DNA of 42,309 nt from Nitrospira sp. UBA6493 (lineage in GTDB: Bacteria > Nitrospirota > Nitrospiria > Nitrospirales > Nitrospiraceae), in contig DJMJ01000014.1 in NCBI GenBank assembly GCA_002435325.1, forward strand, positions 71,875 through 114,183. Direction: 5' to 3'. Below are positions 33,954 through 42,309 of the stretch, in pieces. A model generated the notes under the pieces. The model saw only the letters and a list, made by a program, of their open reading frames with translations, did not search any database and was not told the origin of the DNA. Numbering within the stretch: position 1 is the stretch's first letter; every line of letters begins with the position of its first letter. The translations under genes and the position numbers were made by a program.

Positions 33954-35033
33954 TCAGGACTTTCGTGCTGATACAGCCCGCGATTTTTTGCGAGACACCT
34001 GTTCCCCTAGTCCTCGGAAGAGCCGATCGACATTCAGCGCGAACCCCGTGGAGGGCACGTTCCGGCCAAACCGCCCGATCAGGTGGTCGTATCGGCCGCC
34101 ACCGCCCAACTCAACCCCGACCCCCTCGGCAAACACGTCAAACACCACCCCATCATAATAATCGAAGCCGCGAAATTCACCAAGGTCGAGGAAGAGTATA
34201 TCCTGATGCCCGGCTTTACAGAGCGATTGATACACTGCCGTCAGACGGCTCAGAGCACGCAAGAGTGTCCGATCCCCTCCAGCCAGCTCCCGTCCTCTGG
34301 CCAATACTTCGGCCTGGCCACAGAGTTCCGGCGCTTCTAAAATGCTCTTGGCGTATTTCTTAGCCACGCGCTCGTGATCCAAAATCTCCAGAAGATGCGG
34401 AAGGTCTTTACGCGCCGCCGCCTGCTCAGCCCGCTTCTGTCCTTCCGCAGACAGCCCTGCCCGGACCAGCAGGCCTTTGAAGAACCCGACGTGGCCGAGC
34501 GAAACCTTGAAGGAACGCAGACCGACTCGTTGCAGACACTCGATCAACAACGTCACAATTTCGCTATCGGCGGCGGCATCATCCGCACCGATGCATTCGG
34601 CGCCGACTTGAAAGATCTCCCGGTCCCGCCCCGCATGCTCCGGTTCATAGCGGAACACCGACGTTCGGTACGACAACCGTAATGGGAGCTGCGCCCCCAT
34701 CATGCCCATGGCGACCGTTCTGGCAATCTGCGCGGTGGCATCGGGACGAAGGAGTAGAATTCGACCGGTCGTGCGATCCGCAAACTTGTAGCATTTCTCG
34801 ATCAGCTCTGGCTCCAAGCCTGGCGCAAGCACGTCGAGATATTCAAAAGTGGGGAGAATGATTTCTTCATATCCCCGCCCCGTGAGCTGGCCAAGCAGCT
34901 GCGACTCCAGTTGGCGCACCTGTTTGGCGGCAGCTGGCAGGATAGTAGCCATGCCAGAGGGGACCAGAGAACGCTCACGCAGAGAGTTCGTCTGCCCCGA
35001 TGGGACGGGCGGCTTCGAAGGAACAGAGGCCAT
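33954..35033 (-). CDS. hisZ: ATP phosphoribosyltransferase regulatory subunit (HisZ)
   Basis: HisZ is a histidyl-tRNA synthetase paralogue that activates the short form of HisG in histidine biosynthesis. The 359-residue protein has class II motifs (GYEEIILPTFEYLDVLAPG, LLRPDATAQIARTVA, RTSVFRYEPEHAGRDREIFQ) and the glycine-rich VELGGGGRYDHLIGRFG. It lacks the C-terminal anticodon-binding domain of true HisRS, ending after a basic tail. A true HisRS is therefore unlikely. HisZ implies that a short HisG is encoded elsewhere. It lies 25 bases after serA. Confidence 0.88.
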   Translation of the reverse strand: MASVPSKPPVPSGQTNSLRERSLVPSGMATILPAAAKQVRQLESQLLGQLTGRGYEEIILPTFEYLDVLAPGLEPELIEKCYKFADRTTGRILLLRPDATAQIARTVAMGMMGAQLPLRLSYRTSVFRYEPEHAGRDREIFQVGAECIGADDAAADSEIVTLLIECLQRVGLRSFKVSLGHVGFFKGLLVRAGLSAEGQKRAEQAAARKDLPHLLEILDHERVAKKYAKSILEAPELCGQAEVLARGRELAGGDRTLLRALSRLTAVYQSLCKAGHQDILFLDLGEFRGFDYYDGVVFDVFAEGVGVELGGGGRYDHLIGRFGRNVPSTGFALNVDRLFRGLGEQVSRKKSRAVSARKS

Positions 35034-35058
35034 AGCAGACCGATGCGTGTCTCGATGG

Positions 35059-36642
35059 TTAGGAGAGATTGGCGACCTTCACCGACAAAATATTCGAACT
35101 AGTCTTAATTTTGTCCAACACCGCGGCCGGAAACGCCGTATCCGATCCGATGATCAACAACGCATTCCCGCCGCGTTTTTCCAGCGCGCATTGCATGCGC
35201 ACGATATTGATGTTGTTCTCGCCGAGCACATGCCCCACCATCCCGATCACACCCGGTCGATCGACATTATGAATAAACAGCATATGACCTTCGGGAACCA
35301 CTTCAACTTTAAAGCTGTCGATCTCGACCACCCGGGCATCCTTCTTATGGTAGAGCGTGCCCGCCACCTGATGCGTCGCTTTTCCCGCCTCGACCTTGAC
35401 CCGAATCAGGCTCGTAAAATCGCCAGCGTCGGAACTCTTGACCTCTTTCACCTCAATGCCCCGCTCTTTCGCCACAACCGGGGCGTTCACATAGTTCACC
35501 GGATTTTCCATGATGGGCGTCAGCAAGCCCTTCAACACGCCGATCGTCAAGGGCGCGATCGAAAGCGTTGACACCTCCCCGCTATACTCCACCGTCACCC
35601 GTTCAATCCCGCCCTGGCACAATTGTGACAGCAGGGATCCCATTTTTTCCACGAGCGTGAGATACGGCTGCAAGCGCGGCAGCAATTCTGGCGCAATAGA
35701 AGGGATGTTCACCGCTCCCCTGGCAACACCTTTGACGAAGTAGTCAACCACCTGTTCAGCGATCCCGACCGCGACATTTTCCTGCGCTTCGGTCGTCTGG
35801 GCACCGATGTGCGGCGTGCAGATAAAATTGTCCAAGGCCAAGAGCGGATTGTCCGCCTTGACCGGCTCTTCTTCAAATACATCGAACGCCGCTGCGCCTA
35901 CGCGCTTGATCTTCAACGCTTCAACCAGATCGGCCTCGTTGATGATGCCGCCGCGGGCGCAATTTACGATCATGACACCTGGCTTCATCGTGGCAATGGC
36001 CTGCGCGTTGATGATGCCCTTCGTTTCAGGCGTCAACGGCGTATGGACCGAGATGATATCGGCGCTCTTGAACAGTTCAGGCAGCTCCATCATCGTCACG
36101 CCCATTTTCTCCGCTCGATCCGCGGCCAGATAGGGGTCGTACGCGATCACTCGCATACCGATGCCTTGCGCCATTTTCGTCAAATGGCTGCCGATTTGGC
36201 CGATGCCGACGATGCCGAGCACCTTATTATAGAGCTCGACGCCCATGAACTTGTCTTTTTCCCACTTGCCGGCTTTAACCGATGCGGTGGCCTGAGGAAT
36301 CCGACGGCTCATGGCGCAAATCATGGACATCGTGTGCTCGGCCGTCGTGACGGTATTGCCGCCGGGCGTATTCATCACAACGATGCCGCGCTTCGTGGCC
36401 GCAGGCGTATCCACATTATCGAGACCTGAACCCGCGCGGCCCACGATTTTCAACTTCGGGGCAGCCGCGATCAGCTCTTCGGTCACCTTGGTGCCGGATC
36501 GCACGATCAACCCATCGGCGTCCTGAATCTCTTTGAACAGCTCCTCCTTCGGCATCTTGGATTTCACCACTACGGTGAACCCCGCCTTTTCGAGAAGTTC
36601 GACGCCCTGCTTCGATAAACTATCGCTGATCAGGATTTTCAT
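35059..36642 (-). CDS. serA: D-3-phosphoglycerate dehydrogenase
   Basis: SerA oxidises 3-phosphoglycerate to 3-phosphohydroxypyruvate, the first step to serine. The 527-residue length marks the long type with an intervening domain. In order: substrate domain (DGLIVRSGTKVTEELIAAAP), NAD-binding GIVGIGQIGSHL, catalytic arginine in VNCARGG, EEEPVKADNPL, and the histidine in CTPHIGAQT. The ASB region follows, then a C-terminal ACT domain (HMLFIHNVDRPGVIGMVGHV) for likely serine feedback. Only 10 bases separate it from the upstream aminotransferase, so the first two steps of serine synthesis are probably encoded together. Confidence 0.97.
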   Translation of the reverse strand: MKILISDSLSKQGVELLEKAGFTVVVKSKMPKEELFKEIQDADGLIVRSGTKVTEELIAAAPKLKIVGRAGSGLDNVDTPAATKRGIVVMNTPGGNTVTTAEHTMSMICAMSRRIPQATASVKAGKWEKDKFMGVELYNKVLGIVGIGQIGSHLTKMAQGIGMRVIAYDPYLAADRAEKMGVTMMELPELFKSADIISVHTPLTPETKGIINAQAIATMKPGVMIVNCARGGIINEADLVEALKIKRVGAAAFDVFEEEPVKADNPLLALDNFICTPHIGAQTTEAQENVAVGIAEQVVDYFVKGVARGAVNIPSIAPELLPRLQPYLTLVEKMGSLLSQLCQGGIERVTVEYSGEVSTLSIAPLTIGVLKGLLTPIMENPVNYVNAPVVAKERGIEVKEVKSSDAGDFTSLIRVKVEAGKATHQVAGTLYHKKDARVVEIDSFKVEVVPEGHMLFIHNVDRPGVIGMVGHVLGENNINIVRMQCALEKRGGNALLIIGSDTAFPAAVLDKIKTSSNILSVKVANLS

Positions 36643-36652
36643 GAAGACCTGC

Positions 36653-37795
36653 CTATTTCGCCATCAGAATTTCTTGTGCTTTGCCGACACCGCTTCCCAA
36701 CTTCACAGAATGGCCGAGCCCCTTCAAAACCATCTCCGTCGCCGCCACGGCCGTAATCACGTCAAATCGATCGGCATAGCCCATATGCGAGAGACGGAAC
36801 ACCTTGCCCTTCAGTTGGTCCTGTCCGCCGGCAGCGGTAATTCCGTATTGAACACGGAGATTCTTGTAGATGGCCTGTCCATCTACGCCTTCCGGCGCAC
36901 ATACCGTTGTTAACGCATCGCTGGGGGAATTCTTGGGGAACAGCGCCAAGCCCGCGGCTTTCATGCCTTCACGCATCGCATGGGCCAATTGCCCCTGCCG
37001 CGCAAACATCTTTTCAAGCCCCTCGGCCTTCATAATTCTGAACACTTCCTGAAGACCGATGATCAGCGACACCGTCGGCGTAAACAAGGTCTGGTTCTTC
37101 GCCTGGTTCTCGCGCTCTTTCTTGAAGTTGAAATAGAATGCCGCGTTCTTGGCTTTTTCCGCAAACGCCCAGGCCTTCTCGCTCACGCTCACAAACGCCA
37201 TACCTGGCGGAAGCATGAGGGCCTTCTGTGAGCCGGTAATGACCACATCCAGCCCCCAGGCGTCGGTCTTAATATCGAACACACCGAGCGCGGTAATCGC
37301 ATCCACCACCAGAATTGTGTTCTCGTATCCTTTCACGATCTCTCCGAGCGCCTTCACATCGTGTGATACGCCGGTGGAGGTTTCGCTCGCTTGCACATAC
37401 ACAGCTTTAATAGCAGGGTCCTTCTTCAGCGCATCGGCGACCAGCTGCGGATCCACGGCATGGCCCCATTCCACTTTTATCTCAGTGGCCTGGACACCGA
37501 AGACCTTGCAAATCTTGCCCCATCGTTCCCCAAATTTCCCGCCATTGATAAACAAGGCCTTATCACCGGGAGACAGGAAGTTCGATACCGACCCTTCCAT
37601 TCCGCCCGTTCCAGACGAGGCAAGCATCAACACATCGTTCTGGGTCTGAAACAACCACTTGAGTCCCTCACGGACTTCGGCAAAGATCGGATCGAATTCA
37701 GGCGCCCGGTGGTGAATCATGGGACGCGCCATCGCCAGCAAGACTTCCGGGGGAACAGGCGTGGGGCCGGGGGCCAATAAATACCGCTTCAACAT
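36653..37795 (-). CDS. Class V aminotransferase (serine/alanine-glyoxylate type; possible phosphoserine aminotransferase)
   Basis: The 380-residue PLP enzyme has the family start RYLLAPGPTPVPPEVL, the phosphate-contact ASSGTGGMEGS, and the PLP lysine in TGSQKALMLPPG. Class V members of this AgxT/SPAT type act as serine-pyruvate or alanine-glyoxylate transaminases. In organisms lacking standard SerC, relatives convert 3-phosphohydroxypyruvate to phosphoserine. Being 10 bases upstream of serA strongly suggests that role. ATG 37795 is chosen because AAGGAGGAT sits just before it; 24 extra upstream codons are open but lie before the ribosome site. Confidence 0.88.
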   Translation of the reverse strand: MLKRYLLAPGPTPVPPEVLLAMARPMIHHRAPEFDPIFAEVREGLKWLFQTQNDVLMLASSGTGGMEGSVSNFLSPGDKALFINGGKFGERWGKICKVFGVQATEIKVEWGHAVDPQLVADALKKDPAIKAVYVQASETSTGVSHDVKALGEIVKGYENTILVVDAITALGVFDIKTDAWGLDVVITGSQKALMLPPGMAFVSVSEKAWAFAEKAKNAAFYFNFKKERENQAKNQTLFTPTVSLIIGLQEVFRIMKAEGLEKMFARQGQLAHAMREGMKAAGLALFPKNSPSDALTTVCAPEGVDGQAIYKNLRVQYGITAAGGQDQLKGKVFRLSHMGYADRFDVITAVAATEMVLKGLGHSVKLGSGVGKAQEILMAK

Positions 37796-38033
37796 TGACC
37801 GATCCTCCTTCGATAAAACCCTGGTGAATTGACCAGAAAAGAGGCGGTACGCTACCACTAGCGCCACGAGACTGTCAAGAAATCACCGGAGGTACGGCAC
37901 GCTTTAGACGCGCTCTGATTGCCTCATGTACAACCGGCTCACTGGCTTTCGATCGGCTCGCGCAGATATTCAAGATCGCGCTCCGCTCTCACTATCCTCC
38001 TTACAGGTAGCATGATCTAACCTGTTCTATTCC

Positions 38034-38062
38034 TTGACAACCTTCAGCCTCATCGATAGTCT
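38034..38062 (+). promoter_or_regulatory. Sigma-70 promoter for the mltD-like gene
   Basis: TTGACA (38034-38039) and TAGTCT (38057-38062) with a 17-base spacer. The predicted start near 38069 leaves a 44-base leader before the TTG start codon. Confidence 0.55.
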
Positions 38063-38112
38063 GTCCTTGTAAAGGGCACTTTTCTAACACCTCACAGGAC
38101 ACGAGGACTATT

Positions 38113-39378
38113 TTGGATCAGTTGAGAACCGTTGCTTCCACAGTAGGTATCCTGCCCCTCTGGTTCCTCACGGTTTTACTATGCCTCCCGGTTGAGAGTC
38201 TCGCTCAAACGAATCTATCCGACACCACCCCCGAGATAACACCCGCGGACGAGCCCGCTGAAGAAAATGATGAGCCCGATGCCAATCTCGTCCCACTCGA
38301 GGCGGAGCTCACCCTCTCTCCTCCCGATGCACCCACCCAATCGGACAACGCCGCTCCGCAGGCCTCCTCGACCGCCAACGATGTCGCAGCTGCGCCCGCC
38401 TACAACATCCCGGTGGTGATCGATCCGACCGTGCAGAACCATATTCACTTCTTCAATACCTCCATCCGTTCCCGATTCGAGCAATGGCTGATCAGACTCA
38501 GCCGCTATCGGCCTCTGGTTGAGAACATCTTCTCGGAATTCAATCTCCCGAGCGATCTCGTCTACCTATCGCTCGTCGAAAGCGGCTTTAATCCCCATGC
38601 CTATTCACGCGCCAAAGCCACAGGACCCTGGCAGTTTATGAAGGGCACCGGACTGGTCTACGGATTGCGCATCGACCATTACGTCGATGAGCGGCGCGAT
38701 CCGATCAAGTCGACCGTTGCCGCCGCCCGTTATTTGCGCGATCTGTACGATTTATTCGGCACATGGCCCCTGGCCATGGCGGCATATAACGCTGGCGAAG
38801 GGAAAGTGATGCGAGCCTTGCATAAGGCCCAAGCCGAAACGTTTTCGGATATTTCCAAGACCAAACTCATTCGCGCTGAGACAAAACAATATGTTCCCCG
38901 CATCATGGCCGCGACCGTCATCGCAAAAAACCCTGACCAATACGGCTTCTCACAAGACCCTGTTGCCCCGCACCAGTTTGAAGAAGTCGTCGTCAATCGG
39001 CCGCTCCATTTCAGAGCGATTGCCAATACCACCGGCATCTCCTACGAAGAGCTCCGGCTCCTGAACCCGGAATTGCGGCGCGATGCGACACCTCCAGATG
39101 TTGCGGCATACCACTTGAAAGTGCCGGTAGGGACGAGCGCAAAAGTTGGTCAACTCCTCGACCGCGTGCCGACCTATAAGTTCCCTCCATTACAGGTGCG
39201 CGCGCGAACGAAACAGGTCAAAACCACCGATCACAGCCGGTGGTACAAAGTCCGTGCTGGCGATACCCTGGAGAAAGTCTCAAAGCGCTTTCGCATCCCG
39301 ATGAAAACGCTCAAGGCGAAGAACAACTTGAGCGGTCCCGTCATCAAGGCCGGGGAATTCTTGATCATCGCACGGTAG
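38113..39378 (+). CDS. mltD: Membrane-bound lytic murein transglycosylase D-like, with LysM
   Basis: MltD-type enzymes cleave the MurNAc-GlcNAc bond to give anhydro-MurNAc ends. The 421-residue protein has an N-terminal signal segment (WFLTVLLCLPVESLAQ), an acidic Pro-rich linker, and an SLT domain with the catalytic glutamate in LSLVESGFNPHAYSRAKATG, then GPWQFM and AAYNAGEGKV. A LysM-like region (LHFRAIANTTGISYEELRLL) and a clear C-terminal LysM (WYKVRAGDTLEKVSKRFRIP) bind peptidoglycan. Translation must begin at TTG 38113, because no ATG or GTG allows the signal segment; ACGAGGAC is the ribosome site. The end is not the lipobox form of E. coli MltD. Its anhydro-MurNAc products would feed recycling such as AmgK/MurU elsewhere in the window. 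Confidence 0.88.
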   Translation: MDQLRTVASTVGILPLWFLTVLLCLPVESLAQTNLSDTTPEITPADEPAEENDEPDANLVPLEAELTLSPPDAPTQSDNAAPQASSTANDVAAAPAYNIPVVIDPTVQNHIHFFNTSIRSRFEQWLIRLSRYRPLVENIFSEFNLPSDLVYLSLVESGFNPHAYSRAKATGPWQFMKGTGLVYGLRIDHYVDERRDPIKSTVAAARYLRDLYDLFGTWPLAMAAYNAGEGKVMRALHKAQAETFSDISKTKLIRAETKQYVPRIMAATVIAKNPDQYGFSQDPVAPHQFEEVVVNRPLHFRAIANTTGISYEELRLLNPELRRDATPPDVAAYHLKVPVGTSAKVGQLLDRVPTYKFPPLQVRARTKQVKTTDHSRWYKVRAGDTLEKVSKRFRIPMKTLKAKNNLSGPVIKAGEFLIIAR

Positions 39379-39444
39379 TGCGCAGAGCACGCCCATCCGT
39401 TGCCGGAATCGGTCTTGACACCAGCAAATCTTGAGAGGTACTGT

Positions 39445-40230
39445 TTAGGGCTTCTTGATGGCAGCTGGGGAACCCGCAGGGGAAACTTGAGAGGGAGTCG
39501 TTGCGGCGGCTGGATCTGGCGACTTCTTGACTTCGAGCACCTTCACTCTCACCGCTGCTTCATTTGCCAACGGAGAGTTCGGATAATTCTTCATCAAATC
39601 TTGATAATGGGCAAGGGCGCCTTCAGGACGGGACAGGCTTTCCTCAAGCCGGGCCAATTCAAAGAGGGCCTGATCGCGATTCAGCGATCCTGGGATTTCA
39701 AGCACGGACGAATAGGCCTTGGCCGCCCGATCACGATCCCCCTTCAATAAATACGCATAGCCCAGGCGCTGCTGAACAAGCCCCAGCAGGGACGTATTGG
39801 ATCCATACATCAGCACAAAGCGCTGATAGGCATCGATCGCCGCATCTACTTCATTAGTCTGCACTAATGCATTGCCCAACTGATATAAGGCCAAGGGCGC
39901 GGTCTGAGTGCGGGGATATTCCTCAACGATTTTTTTATAGAGGGTAATTGCTTCCTTCAGATTGAGATCGGATTTCTTGGGATCATCGTCCGGACGAGTA
40001 AAATAATGCAGCGTCGCCTCATGCTCAAGATTCTGCGCTTTCTCAGTGGTCTGAGCGTCATACCATACCACCCCCCCGACAATGCCGCTGGCGAGAACGA
40101 GAATCGCGACGCCCACGAGCAACGGGCCACGGTAGAGACGCAGCATCTCCAGCATACGCTCGACATTGCCAGACAGATGCGCTTCATCAAGCGACAGCGT
40201 CCGCGGAGGAACTTTGATACGATAGGTCAT
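39445..40230 (-). CDS. Inner-membrane-anchored TPR protein (YfgM-like)
   Basis: The 261-residue protein has a cytoplasmic start (MTYRIKVPPRTL), one membrane helix (GPLLVGVAILVLASGIVGGV), and a periplasmic TPR region (AITLYKKIVEEYPRTQTAPL and GALAHYQDLMKNYPNSPLAN). The tail is Ala/Pro/Lys-rich. Topology and length resemble YfgM, which works with the SecYEG/PpiD chaperone network in E. coli, and more loosely the YbgF group. That role is inferred. It converges with the mltD-like gene, with 66 bases between stops and no clear terminator. Confidence 0.78.
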   Translation of the reverse strand: MTYRIKVPPRTLSLDEAHLSGNVERMLEMLRLYRGPLLVGVAILVLASGIVGGVVWYDAQTTEKAQNLEHEATLHYFTRPDDDPKKSDLNLKEAITLYKKIVEEYPRTQTAPLALYQLGNALVQTNEVDAAIDAYQRFVLMYGSNTSLLGLVQQRLGYAYLLKGDRDRAAKAYSSVLEIPGSLNRDQALFELARLEESLSRPEGALAHYQDLMKNYPNSPLANEAAVRVKVLEVKKSPDPAAATTPSQVSPAGSPAAIKKP

Positions 40231-40392
40231 CGGTTAACCAGCCAGAAAGGCATTTCCTTCATATGAACCTCGGCCTTATACTAGGGATCGATTTGCCTTG
40301 TCAATGCAGACATGAAATGGCCGATAAATTGCCGCTCTCGCGGCAACGACTCCACCCATCCCTACACGAGTGACATTGAGGGCTACTGTCAC

Positions 40393-41553
40393 ATGTTTCA
40401 AGACCGCCTCCATAACCTCGCCAACCAATCGCTGCTGAGACGGCTGCGACCACTTGGCTCGGCCACCGGTCCGACCGTCGAACTAGGTGGGCGCACTGTG
40501 ATCCTACTGGCCTCTAATGACTACCTGGGGCTGGCGACCCATCCGGAGGTTATTCGGGCTGCGATCCGTGCGACCGAGCACTATGGGACCGGCTCGGGGG
40601 CATCCCGGCTCGTCTGCGGCACACTCCCCCCTCATGAAAAGCTGGAAGAGGCCCTTGCCGCATTTAAGCACACCCAGGCCGCACTGGTTTTAGGATCCGG
40701 ATACCAGGCCAACGTGGGAATTATCCCGGCCCTTATCGGCCAAGGCGGACTGATCCTGGCCGATCGGCTCAGTCACGCCAGTCTTATTGACGGTTGCCGG
40801 CTGAGTGGCGCGGACTTTCGCGTCTACCGGCACAGAGACCTTGATCACTTGGAATCCGTCTTGAAGCGACGCACTGCCAGCCAGCCGGTCCTGATCGTGA
40901 CCGATGGGCTTTTCAGCATGGATGGCGATCTGGCCCCTCTTCCCGAACTGGCCGCACTAGCCACGCGCTTTGACGCCATGCTTTACGTGGACGATGCGCA
41001 TGGGACCGGTGTGATGGGGCCTTCTGGACGAGGCACGCTGGAACACTTTGGCGTCGAACATCAGATTCCGTTTCATATGGGAACACTTGGGAAGGCCGTG
41101 GGTAGCAGCGGCGCCTATGTTGCGGGCAGTGCCGAACTGATTCAGTATCTCATCAATACCTGCAAGCCGTTCATCTTCACCACGGCCCCACCTCCGAGCG
41201 CCGCCGCGGCCGCCACTGCCGCCCTCGCCGTCATTCAGAACGATGCGGCCCGGCGGATACGCCTCTGGACAAACCGAGACCAGCTCTACACAGGGCTCCG
41301 GCGCATCGGTTTCCGCTTAACGGAGACCGTCAGCCCCATCCTTCCCATTCTCGTGGGAGAGGCGGACAAAGCCCTGGTCTTTGCCGAACACTTGCTCACC
41401 CAAGGGGTCTACGCCCCGGCCATTCGCCCTCCGACCGTGCCGGATGCCACCAGCCGTATTCGTGTCACCGTCACTTCCGAACACACGTCCCAACAACTTG
41501 ACGCCGCGCTCGCCGCATTCCTGCAGGCAGGAATCGCTGCCGGCATTCTGTAA
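40393..41553 (+). CDS. bioF: 8-amino-7-oxononanoate synthase
   Basis: BioF condenses pimeloyl thioester with alanine in biotin synthesis. From ATG 40393 the protein has 386 residues, the family norm. It shows LLASNDYLGLATHPEV, GTGSGASRLVCGT, and DDAHGTGVMGPSGRGTLEHF. The PLP lysine lies in MGTLGKAVGSSGAYV. Upstream codons to 40312 are open but read through non-conserved sequence. Related alpha-oxoamine synthases (Kbl, HemA, SPT) differ in these motifs. It lies upstream of pilT on the same strand with no other bio gene in the window. Confidence 0.93.
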   Translation: MFQDRLHNLANQSLLRRLRPLGSATGPTVELGGRTVILLASNDYLGLATHPEVIRAAIRATEHYGTGSGASRLVCGTLPPHEKLEEALAAFKHTQAALVLGSGYQANVGIIPALIGQGGLILADRLSHASLIDGCRLSGADFRVYRHRDLDHLESVLKRRTASQPVLIVTDGLFSMDGDLAPLPELAALATRFDAMLYVDDAHGTGVMGPSGRGTLEHFGVEHQIPFHMGTLGKAVGSSGAYVAGSAELIQYLINTCKPFIFTTAPPPSAAAAATAALAVIQNDAARRIRLWTNRDQLYTGLRRIGFRLTETVSPILPILVGEADKALVFAEHLLTQGVYAPAIRPPTVPDATSRIRVTVTSEHTSQQLDAALAAFLQAGIAAGIL

Positions 41554-41562
41554 TATCGTCTC

Positions 41563-41582
41563 ATTCACATCTTCCTGTGAAT
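41563..41582 (+). promoter_or_regulatory. Inverted repeat between bioF and pilT
   Basis: ATTCACA (41563-41569) and TGTGAAT (41576-41582) form a seven-base inverted repeat with a six-base spacer, followed by TTCTTGCTTTCCC. It may be a weak terminator for bioF or an operator (the arms resemble a CRP-type TGTGA/TCACA site in inverted order). Confidence 0.4.
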
Positions 41583-41698
41583 TTCTTGCTTTCCCATCGT
41601 GCTGTGGCATGATGTCCCATAGGACTTTCATACACGGACTCAGCCAACGCTGAACGAGCTGCACGACAATATTTCCGTCCTCATTCGGAGATTGCGCA

Positions 41699-42309
41699 AT
41701 GGATATTTCCAAGCTGCTCACATTCTCAGTCAAAGAAGGGGCCTCCGACTGCCACATCAGCGCCGGCGAACCCCCGATGATCCGCATTCATGGGGATCTC
41801 AAAAAGCTCGATCATCCCGCGCTCACCCCGGACGAAACGCATGCGCTCATCTACGACATGATGAACGATGCCCAGCGGAAAAACTTCGAAGAAAAGCGTG
41901 AATGCGACTTTTCCTTCGAGTTAGGCGATATCGCGCGGTTTCGCGTCAACGTGTTCGTGCAGCAACGCGGCCTCGGCGCCGTCTTCCGGAATATTCCGAC
42001 CCAGATTCTGCCCCTTGAAAAACTCGGCATGCCCCCAATTCTCCGGCAGCTCTGCGACAAGGAAAAAGGCTTGATCCTGGTGACTGGCCCCACCGGCTCA
42101 GGCAAATCCACCACACTCGCCGGCATGGTCGACTATCTGAACAATACTTTCGAGGGCCACATCATCACGATCGAAGACCCGATCGAGTTCGTCCATAAGT
42201 CGAAGAAATGTCTCGTCAACCAGCGTGAATTGGGCGTGCATACGCTTTCCTTCGCCAACGCCTTGAAATCCGCCCTCCGCGAAGATCCGGACATCGTGCT
42301 CGTCGGCGA
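41699..42309 (+). CDS. pilT: Twitching motility ATPase PilT (partial, C-terminus outside window)
   Basis: PilT is the hexameric cytoplasmic ATPase that retracts type IV pili. The first 203 residues are visible out of about 350-370. They show the N-terminal PAS-like domain (DISKLLTFSVKEGASDCHIS, then IRIHGDL and RFRVNVFVQQRGLGAVFR) and Walker A GPTGSGKS (130-137). An Asp-box-like ITIEDPIEFVH and VNQRELGVHTLSFANALKSA follow. The sequence stops inside Walker B (REDPDIVLVG). The ATG is preceded by CGGAG. With pilA and pilGHI in the same window it indicates a retractile type IVa pilus. Confidence 0.95.
   Translation, partial: MDISKLLTFSVKEGASDCHISAGEPPMIRIHGDLKKLDHPALTPDETHALIYDMMNDAQRKNFEEKRECDFSFELGDIARFRVNVFVQQRGLGAVFRNIPTQILPLEKLGMPPILRQLCDKEKGLILVTGPTGSGKSTTLAGMVDYLNNTFEGHIITIEDPIEFVHKSKKCLVNQRELGVHTLSFANALKSALREDPDIVLVG

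Overview
The window looks like ordinary chromosome from a GC-rich, diderm bacterium. Protein content and gene order suggest the genus Nitrospira or a close relative (Nitrospirota). This is my inference from remembered family content; no search was run. No rRNA, tRNA, CRISPR array, prophage or insertion sequence is visible.

Layout. (1) 1-3.7 kb: the N-terminal three quarters of glutamate synthase GltB (minus strand, running off the left edge), preceded by a degenerate in-frame duplicate of its own first 23 codons. (2) 3.7-7.7 kb, plus strand: a trans-polyprenyl diphosphate synthase, a DUF1015 protein, a structured repeat, and an NtrC-type sigma-54 activator whose receiver domain carries both a stop codon and a frameshift. 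(3) 7.7-9.7 kb, minus: a MurU/AmgK-like pair, a predicted MurNAc-recycling route. (4) 9.8-14.2 kb: a large hybrid histidine kinase, a LuxR-type HTH remnant and a VanZ-like protein. (5) 14.2-20.8 kb, plus: a GH57 glucanase and a GalT-like enzyme, then a tRNA-maturation group (CCA-adding enzyme, a TtuB-like sulfur carrier and a TtuA-like thiolase), then a PagL-like outer-membrane deacylase. (6) 21-25.5 kb, plus: a DnaJ variant with half a zinc finger, MarC, two small exported proteins and IlvD, closed by a strong terminator. (7) 25.5-37.8 kb, minus: class V aminotransferase, serA, hisZ, dnaB and a TPR lipoprotein; then pilA with a candidate sigma-54 promoter, a terminator-like hairpin, a pilG-H-I-like module and a DegT aminotransferase. 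(8) 38-42.3 kb: an MltD-like transglycosylase, an anchored TPR protein, bioF and the start of pilT.

Functional themes are amino-acid biosynthesis (gltB, ilvD, serA with its aminotransferase, hisZ), envelope upkeep (polyprenyl synthase, AmgK/MurU, MltD, PagL), type IV pili (pilA, pilGHI, pilT) and tRNA maturation (cca, ttuB, ttuA). The points most worth a second look are the GltB upstream ORF, the sulfur carrier whose diglycine is buried by a tail encoded in a TCACG-rich tract, the doubly broken sigma-54 activator, the LuxR remnant, and the pilA promoter with an upstream palindrome.
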